Positions 15,065 to 21,718 of a stretch of DNA of 28,597 nt are shown here, one piece after another (the first letter of the stretch is position 1; every line of letters starts with the position of its first letter). Where the stretch lies: assembly GCA_038232515.1 (NCBI GenBank), contig JBBSHS010000029.1:1-28597 (forward strand), in the 5' to 3' direction. The stretch comes from JBBSHS01 sp038232515 (GTDB taxonomy: Bacteria > Actinomycetota > Acidimicrobiia > Acidimicrobiales > JAUJNH01). The notes under the pieces were generated by a model, which saw only the letters and a list, made by a program, of their open reading frames with translations, ran no database searches and was not told the DNA's origin. A program made the translations under genes and the position numbers.

Positions 15065-15766
15065 ATGCCTACCTCGATCGACCGCGACCAGGTCCGTCAT
15101 CTCGTCGCCGAGGACGCAGCCCAACTGGTCGAAGTCCTACCCCGCCCCGAGTACGACTGGGGGCATCTGGCCGGGGCGGTCTCTTTGCCCCTCAAGCAGA
15201 TGAGCGCCGAACGAGCAGCCCAGACCCTCGACCGCTCCCGTCCCGTCATCGTCTACTGCAACGACTTCCAATGAGACATGAGCCCCCGAGCCGCGTGCCG
15301 GCTCGAACGTCTCGGTTACTCCCCCGTCTACGACTACACGGCCGGGAAGATGGACTGGCTCTCTTTTGGCCTTCCCCACGACGGTCAGGCCACCCTGGCC
15401 GCCGACGTCGCCGACCGTGACCTGCCCGGCTGCGGCGTCGACGCGCAGGTTTCCGATGCACGGGCCAGGGCAGAGAAGGCCGGCGCCGACTTCTGCGTCG
15501 TCCTCGCCGACTCGGGGGTAGTCATGGGCGTCGCCCAAGGAGACGCCCTGCAAGCCGACCCGGCCACGCCCGTCGAGGCGGTCATGGACTTCGGTATCAC
15601 CACCGTCCGCCCGGCCGAAGAGGTTGACGTGTTGTTGGAGCGCATGCGCAAAGCCCACGTGGAGGCCATCTTGGTCACCCGCTCAGACGGAACCCTGTTC
15701 GGCCTGCTGACCGACGAGCAAGCCCAACGCTCGCGGGCTCGGGGAGAACGGTCCACCCCCCGATGA
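15065..15766 (+). CDS. Rhodanese-CBS protein with in-frame TGA at the catalytic cysteine; candidate selenoprotein
   Basis: ATG 15065 has AGAAAGG about 6 nt upstream. Codons 1-69 give a rhodanese N-terminal half (QLVEVLPRPEYDWGHLAGAV, SLPLKQM, RPVIVYCNDFQ). Codon 70 is TGA (15272-15274). The same frame then continues DMSPRAACRLERLGYSPVYD, YTAGKMDWLSFGLP, the exact remainder of the domain. TGA plus DMSPR matches the rhodanese catalytic loop C-x4-R, and Cys homologues of the form CDMSPRAA are what I recall for this family. Residues ~100-225 form a CBS pair (ADFCVVLADSGVVMGVAQGD; VEAILVTRSDGTLFGLLTDE). Read through, the protein has 233 aa. It follows merR by 26 bp, so probably belongs to the metal operon. 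Alternatives: a nonsense mutation, a sequencing error, or a decayed gene. Everything else in the frame is intact, and codon choice does not change across the TGA. Confidence 0.7.
15272..15274 (+). other. In-frame UGA codon, candidate selenocysteine codon
   Basis: The sole interruption of a 234-codon frame, located where the sulfurtransferase catalytic Cys is expected. TGA acts as a normal stop elsewhere in the window (for example 3722-3724, 5981-5983, 14620-14622), so a changed genetic code does not explain it. Confidence 0.6.
15287..15305 (+). promoter_or_regulatory. SECIS-like hairpin downstream of the UGA
   Basis: CGAGCCG (15287-15293) pairs perfectly with CGGCTCG (15299-15305) around loop CGTGC. 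The stem begins 12 nt after the UGA and the loop 19 nt after it, with G at loop position 2. From memory, the E. coli fdhF minimal hairpin starts 11 nt after UGA, and bacterial SECIS models ask for a G in the first two loop bases. Short GC hairpins are common in DNA this GC-rich, so the fold alone is not proof. Confidence 0.5.
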
Positions 15767-15960
15767 GCAACAGCCGTCAAAGCTCGAACCGTCTTCCCAG
15801 CGCCGCCCTGTTCCTCCCCGGGCCTCAGCGAAACGGCGCCCACCGAAACGCCAGGGTCGCCGTTTCCGTAAACCGGCCGTGTTCGCCGTCATCGGAGTGG
15901 CAGCCGTAGCGGGCGTCGTCGCTGTCACCGGCGGATCGAGCTCGCATCAGGCCGGGCCGC
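15763..15960 (+). pseudogene. Relic of a membrane-anchored protein (N-terminus only)
   Basis: An ATG at 15763 overlaps the rhodanese stop (ATGA), but its own frame yields only 48 poor codons. One base out of frame, the sequence reads QQPSKLEPSSQRRPVPPRAS, AKRRPPKRQGRRFRKPAVFA and VIGVAAVAGVVAVTGGSSSH. That is a basic, proline-rich cytoplasmic head followed by a membrane helix, a typical N-terminus of an anchored extracytoplasmic protein. Its frame has no start codon before GTG 15879 and loses protein character near 15960. I interpret it as a frameshifted, 3'-truncated fifth gene of the metal operon. Confidence 0.45.
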
Positions 15961-16448
15961 CGGGCCCGCTGGTCGGAGACGGCGCCGGCGAGGACGTCAG
16001 GGTCGGGGTGGCCGGCGAGCTGCTCGTCGATGACGGTGTCGACGTCGTGGCCAGCACCGCCGAGCGCGCCGGTGCCCCCGGCCAGGTGCCAGGTGGCGGT
16101 CCAGTCCACCCAGATGTGGACCTGGTATGCCCGGTTGGTCCACCGATGGCGCATTAAGCCGCTCGGGTACGCCCCTCGGGCATCACCAGCCGGGAAGGTC
16201 TCGTGGCTGACGTCGTCGGCCCACTCACCGGTCGTCATCTCCACCACGTCGTAGGTGGCCGTGCCGAGCGGCGTGCCGGCGATCAAGTTGGGACGCATGT
16301 CGATCTGCAGCTCCAGGTACACGTACACGGCGGCCAGGGCCGACGGGCTCGGCGTCGTAACCAATTGCGCGCCGGCAGCACGAGGGCTCAACCGCCACCC
16401 CGCCGAACCGTGACCGGCGCCGCAAGCCACGGTCGACAACGTCGACAC
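15825..16448 (-). CDS. Hypothetical protein, probably truncated
   Basis: A 207-codon ORF from GTG 16446-16448. The middle (about 15985-16330) has good protein character: QIDMRPNLIAG, GTATYDVVEMTTGEWADDVS, AYPSGLMRHRWTNRAYQVHI and WVDWTATWHLAGG, rich in Trp and Tyr. I do not recognise the family. The C-terminal ~45 residues run antisense to the membrane-protein relic and look like chance coding (SAGDSDDARYGCHSDDGEHG). The N-terminal ~35 residues are also weak. It is probably a gene fragment joined to another fragment near 15955, rather than an intact gene. Confidence 0.45.
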   Translation of the reverse strand: MSTLSTVACGAGHGSAGWRLSPRAAGAQLVTTPSPSALAAVYVYLELQIDMRPNLIAGTPLGTATYDVVEMTTGEWADDVSHETFPAGDARGAYPSGLMRHRWTNRAYQVHIWVDWTATWHLAGGTGALGGAGHDVDTVIDEQLAGHPDPDVLAGAVSDQRARRPGLMRARSAGDSDDARYGCHSDDGEHGRFTETATLAFRWAPFR

Positions 16449-16484
16449 CCCCGAACCGTGCTCCAGCTCTGGAGCCGCCCGAGC

Positions 16485-16976
16485 TCAGCAACTGGGCCGC
16501 GGCCTGCCGTCCTCCGTAGGGCCGATACGCGAGCGGATGACGGTGGCCAGGTGCTCCAGTTGAGCCACCTCGTCGGGTTCGAGACCGTCGAAAACGTAGC
16601 CACGCACGGCGGCCACGTGACGACGGGCCGCTATCTCGAGGGCGGCCCGGCCGGCGTCGGTCAGGCCGGCGAAGGTGCCCCGCCTGTCGGTCGGGCAACC
16701 GCAGCGGAACAGCCAGCCCAGGGCCTCGAGCCGGTCCACGGCGTGGGACAGCCGGCTACGGGAGAATAGCGTCTCGCATGCCAACTCGCTCATGCGCAGC
16801 TGGCCGTCCGTCGCCTCCGACACCCGGACCAGGATCTCGAAATCGGCGAGGGACATGCCGGCGTCGTGCTGCAGGTCCCGGTCGAGACGCTCGAAGAGCA
16901 GCCGGTCGGCCACCAGCCAGGCCCGCCACGCCCGCTGCTCAGCGTCGGACAGCCAGTTCGTCGGCGCAGTGGACAT
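16485..16976 (-). CDS. MarR-family transcriptional regulator
   Basis: A 163-aa winged-helix regulator. The N-terminal dimerisation helix is followed by DLQHDAGMSLADFEILVRVS. The recognition region is QLRMSELACETLFSRSRLSH then AVDRLEALGWLFR, with the wing CPTDRRGTFAGLTDAGRAAL, the classical MarR pattern. ATG 16974-16976 has AGGA about 8 nt upstream. It is divergent from yceI across 89 bp containing two copies of TTGA-N4-TCAA, so it probably controls itself and yceI. Two cysteines (CGCPTD) sit at the wing and could sense redox state or metal; this is speculative. Confidence 0.9.
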   Translation of the reverse strand: MSTAPTNWLSDAEQRAWRAWLVADRLLFERLDRDLQHDAGMSLADFEILVRVSEATDGQLRMSELACETLFSRSRLSHAVDRLEALGWLFRCGCPTDRRGTFAGLTDAGRAALEIAARRHVAAVRGYVFDGLEPDEVAQLEHLATVIRSRIGPTEDGRPRPSC

Positions 16977-17005
16977 GTTGGGATCCTACGGGAGGGGCGG
17001 AATAG

Positions 17006-17017
17006 TTGACCCTTCAA
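17006..17017. promoter_or_regulatory. MarR operator candidate 1 (TTGA-N4-TCAA)
   Basis: TTGACCCTTCAA, a 4+4 dyad, in the marR-yceI intergenic region close to the marR start. It is matched by a second copy with its centre 33 bp away, about three helical turns. Confidence 0.5.
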
Positions 17018-17038
17018 TGGAGTTGTCCCCTTTGGAAC

Positions 17039-17050
17039 TTGAACCGTCAA
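17039..17050. promoter_or_regulatory. MarR operator candidate 2 (TTGA-N4-TCAA)
   Basis: TTGAACCGTCAA, the same half-sites as the copy at 17006-17017, 15 bp before the yceI start. Binding here would block or overlap the yceI ribosome site (GAGGAT, 17055-17060). Confidence 0.5.
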
Positions 17051-17065
17051 CCACGAGGATCTGCC

Positions 17066-17632
17066 ATGAGCACCGCCGACACCCAGACCATCGCTCCCGG
17101 GCTGACCGCAGGCACCTGGGCCCTCGATCCGAGCCACTCAGAGGTGTCGTTCACCGTGCGCCACCTCATGGTGTCCAAGGTGCGGGGCACCTTTACCGGG
17201 TTCTCGGGCACCATCACGGTGGGCCAGGACCTCACGGCCTCGTCGGTGACGGCCTCTGTGGATCTCGCCACCATCAACACCCGGGACGACAGACGCGACG
17301 CCCACCTCCGTTCGGCCGACTTCTTCGAAACGGACAAGCACCCGACCATGACCTACAAGTCGACCGCCGTGCGGGCCGAGGGCGACGGCTTCGTCGTCGA
17401 CGGCGACCTGACATTGCACGGTGTCACCCGGTCCGTCCCGCTCACGCTGGAGTTCAACGGCGTCGGCCGTGACCCTTGGGGCGGCACCCGCGCCGGGTTC
17501 TCCGCCGAGGGCGAGATCAACCGCCGCGACTTCGGTATCGACATCACCATGCCCCTCGACGGCGGCGGTGTGGTCGTCGGTGACAAGGTGACGGTCCACC
17601 TGGAGATCGAAGCCATCCTCCAGCCGGCGTAG
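17066..17632 (+). CDS. yceI: YceI-family lipocalin-like protein
   Basis: A 188-aa YceI domain protein. Signatures are GTWALDPSHSEVSFTVRHLM, VSKVRGTFTGFSGTI, ASVDLATINTRDDRRDAHLR, SADFFETDKHPTMTYKS, and LTLHGVTRSVPLTLEF. The family forms an extended beta barrel that binds long isoprenoid or amphiphilic ligands. There is no signal peptide, so this copy should be cytoplasmic. ATG 17066 has GAGGAT six bases upstream. Pairing with a divergent MarR regulator and shared operators suggests induction by a small ligand. Confidence 0.93.
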   Translation: MSTADTQTIAPGLTAGTWALDPSHSEVSFTVRHLMVSKVRGTFTGFSGTITVGQDLTASSVTASVDLATINTRDDRRDAHLRSADFFETDKHPTMTYKSTAVRAEGDGFVVDGDLTLHGVTRSVPLTLEFNGVGRDPWGGTRAGFSAEGEINRRDFGIDITMPLDGGGVVVGDKVTVHLEIEAILQPA

Positions 17633-17713
17633 TTGGCGTGCGTCAGACCGGCCCCCCGGGGATGGCTCGTGCGCTGTTGGCCTTGACCGCCCCAGGCGGG
17701 GGAAACTCCGGTC

Positions 17714-19192
17714 ATGACGCTCGTGCACCGTGTGCTGTCTCCTCATCCCATCGCCACCCTCGAGGAGTACCTGGAGCGGGGCGGCGGTCGGGGCCTCGAG
17801 CAGGCCCGAAAGCAGGGTCCGGATGTCACCATAGAGGTGCTCAGGGCCTCTGGCCTGCGGGGAAGGGGCGGCGCCGGCTTCCCCACCGGCGTCAAATGGC
17901 GCACGGTGCGGGACAACGCCTCGCCGGCTGAGTCGACGACCGTGGTCGTCAATGCGGCCGAGGGCGAGCCCGGCACGTTCAAGGACCGTACGATCCTCCG
18001 CAACGACCCCTACATCGTGATCGAGGGCGCACTCATCGCCGCTCAGGCGATGGGCTCGCCACAGATCGTCCTCGCCATGAAGAAATCCTTCATCACGGAG
18101 CTGGAACGCGTCCGTCGGGCGGTGCGGGAGTACGAGGAGGCGGCGTTCACCGGCGGCATCGAGTTCGTCGTGGTGGAGGGCCCGAACGAATACCTCTACG
18201 GCGAGGAGACTGCGCTGTTGGAGACCATCGACGGCCGCTATCCGTTTCCCCGGATCGCGCCGCCCTTCCGCCGGGGCGTCTCCGAGGTAGTCGAGTCGCA
18301 GGGCGACGCCACGTCCGACAGCGGTCTGTCGGCCCACGTCGAGATGGCCGGGCCCGGCGGCGAATCGGAGGCTCCGCCGGCGCTGGTCGACAACGTCGAG
18401 ACCATGGCCAACGTCAGCCGGATCATCGCCCGTGGGGCCGACTGGTTCCGGACCGAAGGCACCGAGAAATCCCCTGGGACCATTGTGTGCACCGTGACGG
18501 GATCGACGCAGCGCCACGGCGTGGGGGAGGTGATCATGGGGACCACTCTGCGGGAGGCGATCGACGAGATCGGCGGTGGTCCACAGCCCGGCCATCACAT
18601 CAGAGCGGTCATGACCGGCGCCGCCAACGCCTTCATCCCGGAGTCCGATCTCGACACGCCGCTCACCTACGAGGACATGGCCGCCATCGGCAGCGGTCTC
18701 GGATCGGGCAGCTTCATCGTCCTGGACGAGACCGTCGATGTCGTGGCCATGGCCGCCGGGGCCTCGCGTTTCCTGGCCGTGGAATCGTGCGGCCAATGCA
18801 CACCGTGCAAGCAGGACGGCCTGATCCTGTCCGATCTGATGGCATCCTTGTGCCGGTCAGAGGCTGGCCAGGGCGAGCTGGCCACCATCGCCAAGCGACT
18901 GGGGACGATTGGTGACCGGGCCCGTTGCACTCTGGCCAACCAGCATCAGGTGCTGCTCAATGGCATCTTCGAACGCTTCGCCGATGACGTCCGGGCCCAC
19001 GTGGAGGGCACGGCCCAACCCGCTGAGCCCCTCCTCGTGGCCGAGTTGCTCACCATCGAGGACGGAGCCGCGGTCGTCGACGAACGACACCGGGAAAAGC
19101 AACCGGACTGGAGCTATGACGCGGTCTGGTCCGGCAAAGTGCCGGCCGAGGAGTTGGACGACCACCGCGCCCCCCAGGTCCTCGAGGAATGA
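17714..19192 (+). CDS. nuoF: Stand-alone NuoF-like NADH:acceptor oxidoreductase (51-kDa subunit type)
   Basis: A 492-aa flavo-iron-sulfur protein. The FMN loop is LRASGLRGRGGAGFPTGVKW (~43-62), followed by NAAEGEPGTFKDR (80-92) and the NADH-site stretch NEYLYGEETALLETI. A SLBB-like segment follows (~285-330). The N3-type [4Fe-4S] cluster ligands are Cys359, Cys362 and Cys365 (ESCGQCTPC) and Cys405 (RARCTLA). All parts needed for NADH oxidation are present. No nuoE, nuoG or other complex I gene is adjacent, so it may belong to another NAD-linked complex or act with partners elsewhere. The C-terminal ~60 residues, rich in acidic and Trp residues, are extra. The ribosome site is weak. Confidence 0.85.
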   Translation: MTLVHRVLSPHPIATLEEYLERGGGRGLEQARKQGPDVTIEVLRASGLRGRGGAGFPTGVKWRTVRDNASPAESTTVVVNAAEGEPGTFKDRTILRNDPYIVIEGALIAAQAMGSPQIVLAMKKSFITELERVRRAVREYEEAAFTGGIEFVVVEGPNEYLYGEETALLETIDGRYPFPRIAPPFRRGVSEVVESQGDATSDSGLSAHVEMAGPGGESEAPPALVDNVETMANVSRIIARGADWFRTEGTEKSPGTIVCTVTGSTQRHGVGEVIMGTTLREAIDEIGGGPQPGHHIRAVMTGAANAFIPESDLDTPLTYEDMAAIGSGLGSGSFIVLDETVDVVAMAAGASRFLAVESCGQCTPCKQDGLILSDLMASLCRSEAGQGELATIAKRLGTIGDRARCTLANQHQVLLNGIFERFADDVRAHVEGTAQPAEPLLVAELLTIEDGAAVVDERHREKQPDWSYDAVWSGKVPAEELDDHRAPQVLEE

Positions 19193-19223
19193 GCCGGCGG
19201 CGCTGCGGCGGCCCGTGAGCATG

Positions 19224-19249
19224 GCCTACCCCGTCGACGGCCGGTAGGC
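19224..19249 (+). terminator. Hairpin after the NuoF-like gene
   Basis: GCCTACC (19224-19230) pairs with GGTAGGC (19243-19249) around a 12-nt loop that itself contains GTCGAC. There is no T-tract. It could end the upstream transcript or be part of the sigma-factor promoter region. Confidence 0.4.
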
Positions 19250-19264
19250 TGGGGTGCCCATCCT

Positions 19265-19300
19265 GAGGTTGAAGGACAACCTCCTCAGAGGCGGTAGACT
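19265..19300 (+). promoter_or_regulatory. Sigma-factor gene upstream region: dyad plus possible -10
   Basis: GAGGTTG-AAGGA-CAACCTC (19265-19283) is a perfect 7-bp inverted repeat. TAGACT (19295-19300) resembles an actinobacterial -10 element, 61 nt before the chosen GTG. A regulator bound to the dyad would cover the -35 position. Confidence 0.4.
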
Positions 19301-19361
19301 GTCCTATTCCGGCGCGCAGCGAGCAGCCGTCGCACGGCCAAGAGCGCCGAGGAGGTCTTCT

Positions 19362-20315
19362 GTGGCAGGAAAGCGCCGGGCAGGATCCGACAATGAAGGC
19401 GACGAGGACTTGGTCCGCCTCTACCTCACGGAGATCGGCCGCCACCAGCTGCTGACGAAGGACGACGAGTCCCGTCTGGCCCAGGCCATCGAGGCCGCCC
19501 GGGACGCCCGGGTGGAGATGAGCGGCGCCGGAGAGCTCTCCTCCAGTCGCCGCCGACACCTGCGACACGCCATTGCCGCCGGTGACACGGCCACCCAGAC
19601 CTTCATAGAGGCGAACCTGCGCCTAGTCGTCTCCATCGCCAAGCGCTATCAGGCCAGTGGTCTTCCTCTGCTCGACCTCATCCAGGAGGGCAACCTGGGC
19701 CTCATCCACGCCATCGAGAAATTCGACTGGCGCAAGGGCTTCAAGTTCTCCACCTACGCCACGTGGTGGATCCGCCAGGCCATCACCCGGGGCATCGCCA
19801 ACACCGGCCGCACCATCCGCCTTCCCGTCCACGCCGGTGACGCCGTCACCATGGTGGCGCGGGCCAGGGGCCGCCTCGAGAACCTCCGGGGCCGCCCGCC
19901 CACCGTCGAGGAACTGGCGGCCGAGACGGGTCTGACCGCAGCCGCAGTGCGCGACGTCGCCGCGTGGGGCCGGGACCCGATCAGCCTGTCCGCCGGCGTC
20001 GGCCGTGAGAGCGACAGCGAGCTGGGCGACGTGGTGGCCGACCCGCTCGCCATCGACCCCGCCGAGGCGGCGGCCGCATCGACACTCGGGTCCGAGGTCG
20101 AACGCATCCTGCTCTCTTGTCTCGACGACCGCGAGCGGCTGGTGCTGCGCCTGCGTTTCGGCCTCGACGGGTACGGCGAGCCCCGTACCCTCGAAGAGGT
20201 CGGCGAGCACTTCCAGCTCACGCGGGAGCGGATCCGCCAGATAGAGGCCAAGGCCATGTCCAAGCTCCGCCACCCCTCCTCGGGCGAGGACATCCGCGTC
20301 ACCCTCACCGGCTGA
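19362..20315 (+). CDS. RNA polymerase sigma-70 factor (group 2, SigA/RpoD-like)
   Basis: A 317-aa sigma factor without region 1.1. Region 1.2: DEDLVRLYLTEIGRHQLLTK. Region 2: ANLRLVVSIAKRYQASGLPL, LDLIQEGNLGLIHAIEKFDW, KGFKFSTYATWWIRQAITRG, then IRLPVH. Region 3 has GRPPTVEELAAETGL. Region 4: DDRERLVLRLRFGLDGYGEP, RTLEEVGEHFQLTRERIRQI, EAKAMSKLRHP. I chose GTG 19362 because GGAGG (19351-19355) precedes it by 6 nt; the longer frame from 19254 crosses the promoter-like region. The short size and single copy of region 1.2 suggest an alternative rather than primary factor. It has no anti-sigma gene next to it. Confidence 0.92.
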   Translation: MAGKRRAGSDNEGDEDLVRLYLTEIGRHQLLTKDDESRLAQAIEAARDARVEMSGAGELSSSRRRHLRHAIAAGDTATQTFIEANLRLVVSIAKRYQASGLPLLDLIQEGNLGLIHAIEKFDWRKGFKFSTYATWWIRQAITRGIANTGRTIRLPVHAGDAVTMVARARGRLENLRGRPPTVEELAAETGLTAAAVRDVAAWGRDPISLSAGVGRESDSELGDVVADPLAIDPAEAAAASTLGSEVERILLSCLDDRERLVLRLRFGLDGYGEPRTLEEVGEHFQLTRERIRQIEAKAMSKLRHPSSGEDIRVTLTG

Positions 20316-20429
20316 GCGGCGACGTGAACGCAGGCTGACCCCCGGGCCGGCGCCCAGAGTGGTTGCTCCGTCCCTGCCGGCCACCGGCGGGTGCCATCAT
20401 CTCGGTGTGCGAGCGGACGGGCCCTTCCG

Positions 20430-21671
20430 GTGACGTCGGTCCACCTCCCGGCCGACGCCGAGGGCGTCCTGCCATCGCAGCTCTTGGCCGAGGCGATCGA
20501 GCTGGGCCACCTCGACGCCGGCGACTACAGGATCCCGTCCTCCTCCATCCAACCGGCCAGCCTTGATCTCCGGCTCGGCGACCGCGCCTATCGGCTGCGA
20601 TGCAGCTTCCTGCCCGACGACGAGACCGTGGCCCTCAAGATGAAGCCACTGGTCATCGACGAGCTCGATCTGCGCGACTACGGGGCCGTGCTAGAACCCA
20701 ACCGGCCCTACCTGATCCCGCTCATCGAGCGCCTCGAGCTGCCTGGCACGCTTCGGGCCAAGGCCAACCCGAAGAGCTCTACCGGGCGCCTGGACATCTT
20801 CACCCGGGTCATCACCGACTTCAGCCACCGCTTCGACGACATCCGCCCGGGGTACCGGGGGCCGCTCTACCTCGAGGTCGTCCCTTTGTCCTTCGCCGTG
20901 CGGGTCAAGCACGGTCTGGCGCTCAACCAGCTACGGGTGGTCCGCGGGCGCTGCGCCCTCTCGGACGACGAGATCCGCCACGAGCACCACCTGCACCCGC
21001 TGTTGTACCGGCGGGGCGTCCCGCTCGCCGACGACCGCCTGGCCACGGCCGACGGCCTGTTCCTCAGCCTCGACCTGCGAGGAGACGACCAGCGCCGGGT
21101 CGGCTACCGGGCCCGGCCCAATGCACCGTGCCTGGACATGGCCGGCATCGGGGCCCACCGCGTCGAGGACTACTGGGAGCCGGTGCTGAGCGAGGACGGG
21201 GACCGAATCGTGCTCGACCCCGAGCGCTTCTATCTGCTGCTGTCCGAAGAGTGCGTCCGGGTTCCTCCGACTCTGGCCGCCGAGATGACGGCATACGACC
21301 CCACCAGCGGTGAGCTCCGCACCCATTACGCCGGGTTCTTCGACCCCGGCTTCGGCTTCTCCAGGGACGGGGCCCTGCTCGGTTCACGGGCGGCACTCGA
21401 GGTTCGGGCCCACGACGTGCCGTTCATGATTGAGCACGGCCAGAGGGTCTGCAAGCTGACATTCGACAGGATGGCGGCTGAGCCGGAGCGGCTCTACGGC
21501 ACCGACGTCCACTCGAACTACCAAGGTCAGGTCGATACCCTGGGCAAGCATTTCCGCCGTGCGGCGCAGCCCGAGGGCCCCAGTCGGCCCGACACCGACG
21601 GGCCACCAGGCCCGGGCCCGTCCGGCCACGAACAGCAATTGGCCCTGTTCGGGGCCGGCGATGGCGCCTGA
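20430..21671 (+). CDS. dcd: dCTP deaminase (tandem two-domain form)
   Basis: Deaminates dCTP to dUTP, supplying dUMP for thymidylate. Two dUTPase/Dcd-fold halves lie in one chain of about 413 aa. The first half has IQPASLDLRLGDRAYRLR, the active-site NPKSSTGRLDIFTRVITD (SSxxR) and GYRGPLYLEVVP. The second half has VRVPPTLAAEM, HYAGFFDPGFGFSRDG, AALEVRAHD and HGQRVCKLTFDRM, ending in SNYQGQ. It matches the long Dcd proteins with a DCD_N domain rather than the ~190-aa enzyme. The second half lacks a clear SSxxR. The start is uncertain: GTG 20430 fits homologues, GTG 20391 is also open. A Pro/Gly-rich tail (~35 aa) ends the protein. Confidence 0.88.
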   Translation: MTSVHLPADAEGVLPSQLLAEAIELGHLDAGDYRIPSSSIQPASLDLRLGDRAYRLRCSFLPDDETVALKMKPLVIDELDLRDYGAVLEPNRPYLIPLIERLELPGTLRAKANPKSSTGRLDIFTRVITDFSHRFDDIRPGYRGPLYLEVVPLSFAVRVKHGLALNQLRVVRGRCALSDDEIRHEHHLHPLLYRRGVPLADDRLATADGLFLSLDLRGDDQRRVGYRARPNAPCLDMAGIGAHRVEDYWEPVLSEDGDRIVLDPERFYLLLSEECVRVPPTLAAEMTAYDPTSGELRTHYAGFFDPGFGFSRDGALLGSRAALEVRAHDVPFMIEHGQRVCKLTFDRMAAEPERLYGTDVHSNYQGQVDTLGKHFRRAAQPEGPSRPDTDGPPGPGPSGHEQQLALFGAGDGA

Positions 21672-21718
21672 CCCACCGGGACACTCCAAGCCGGTCCGGC
21701 CACGTGGACGACTTGCTC

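Noticed and set aside
15272..15274. Alternative genetic code (TGA = Trp or Gly) to explain the internal TGA
   Set aside because: TGA is used as a normal stop throughout, including start/stop overlaps at 2922, 3722, 5981, 7711 and 14620. Only one TGA interrupts a real domain in this manner.
15278..15766. Second half of the rhodanese-CBS gene as an independent gene starting at ATG 15278
   Set aside because: It would start in the middle of the rhodanese fold, has no ribosome-binding site, and lies in the same frame as the upstream half with only one TGA between.
16203..16769. Plus-strand ORF of 188 codons opposite marR and the minus-strand hypothetical gene
   Set aside because: Antisense to a clear MarR protein; composition is His/Gly/Arg-rich without motifs.
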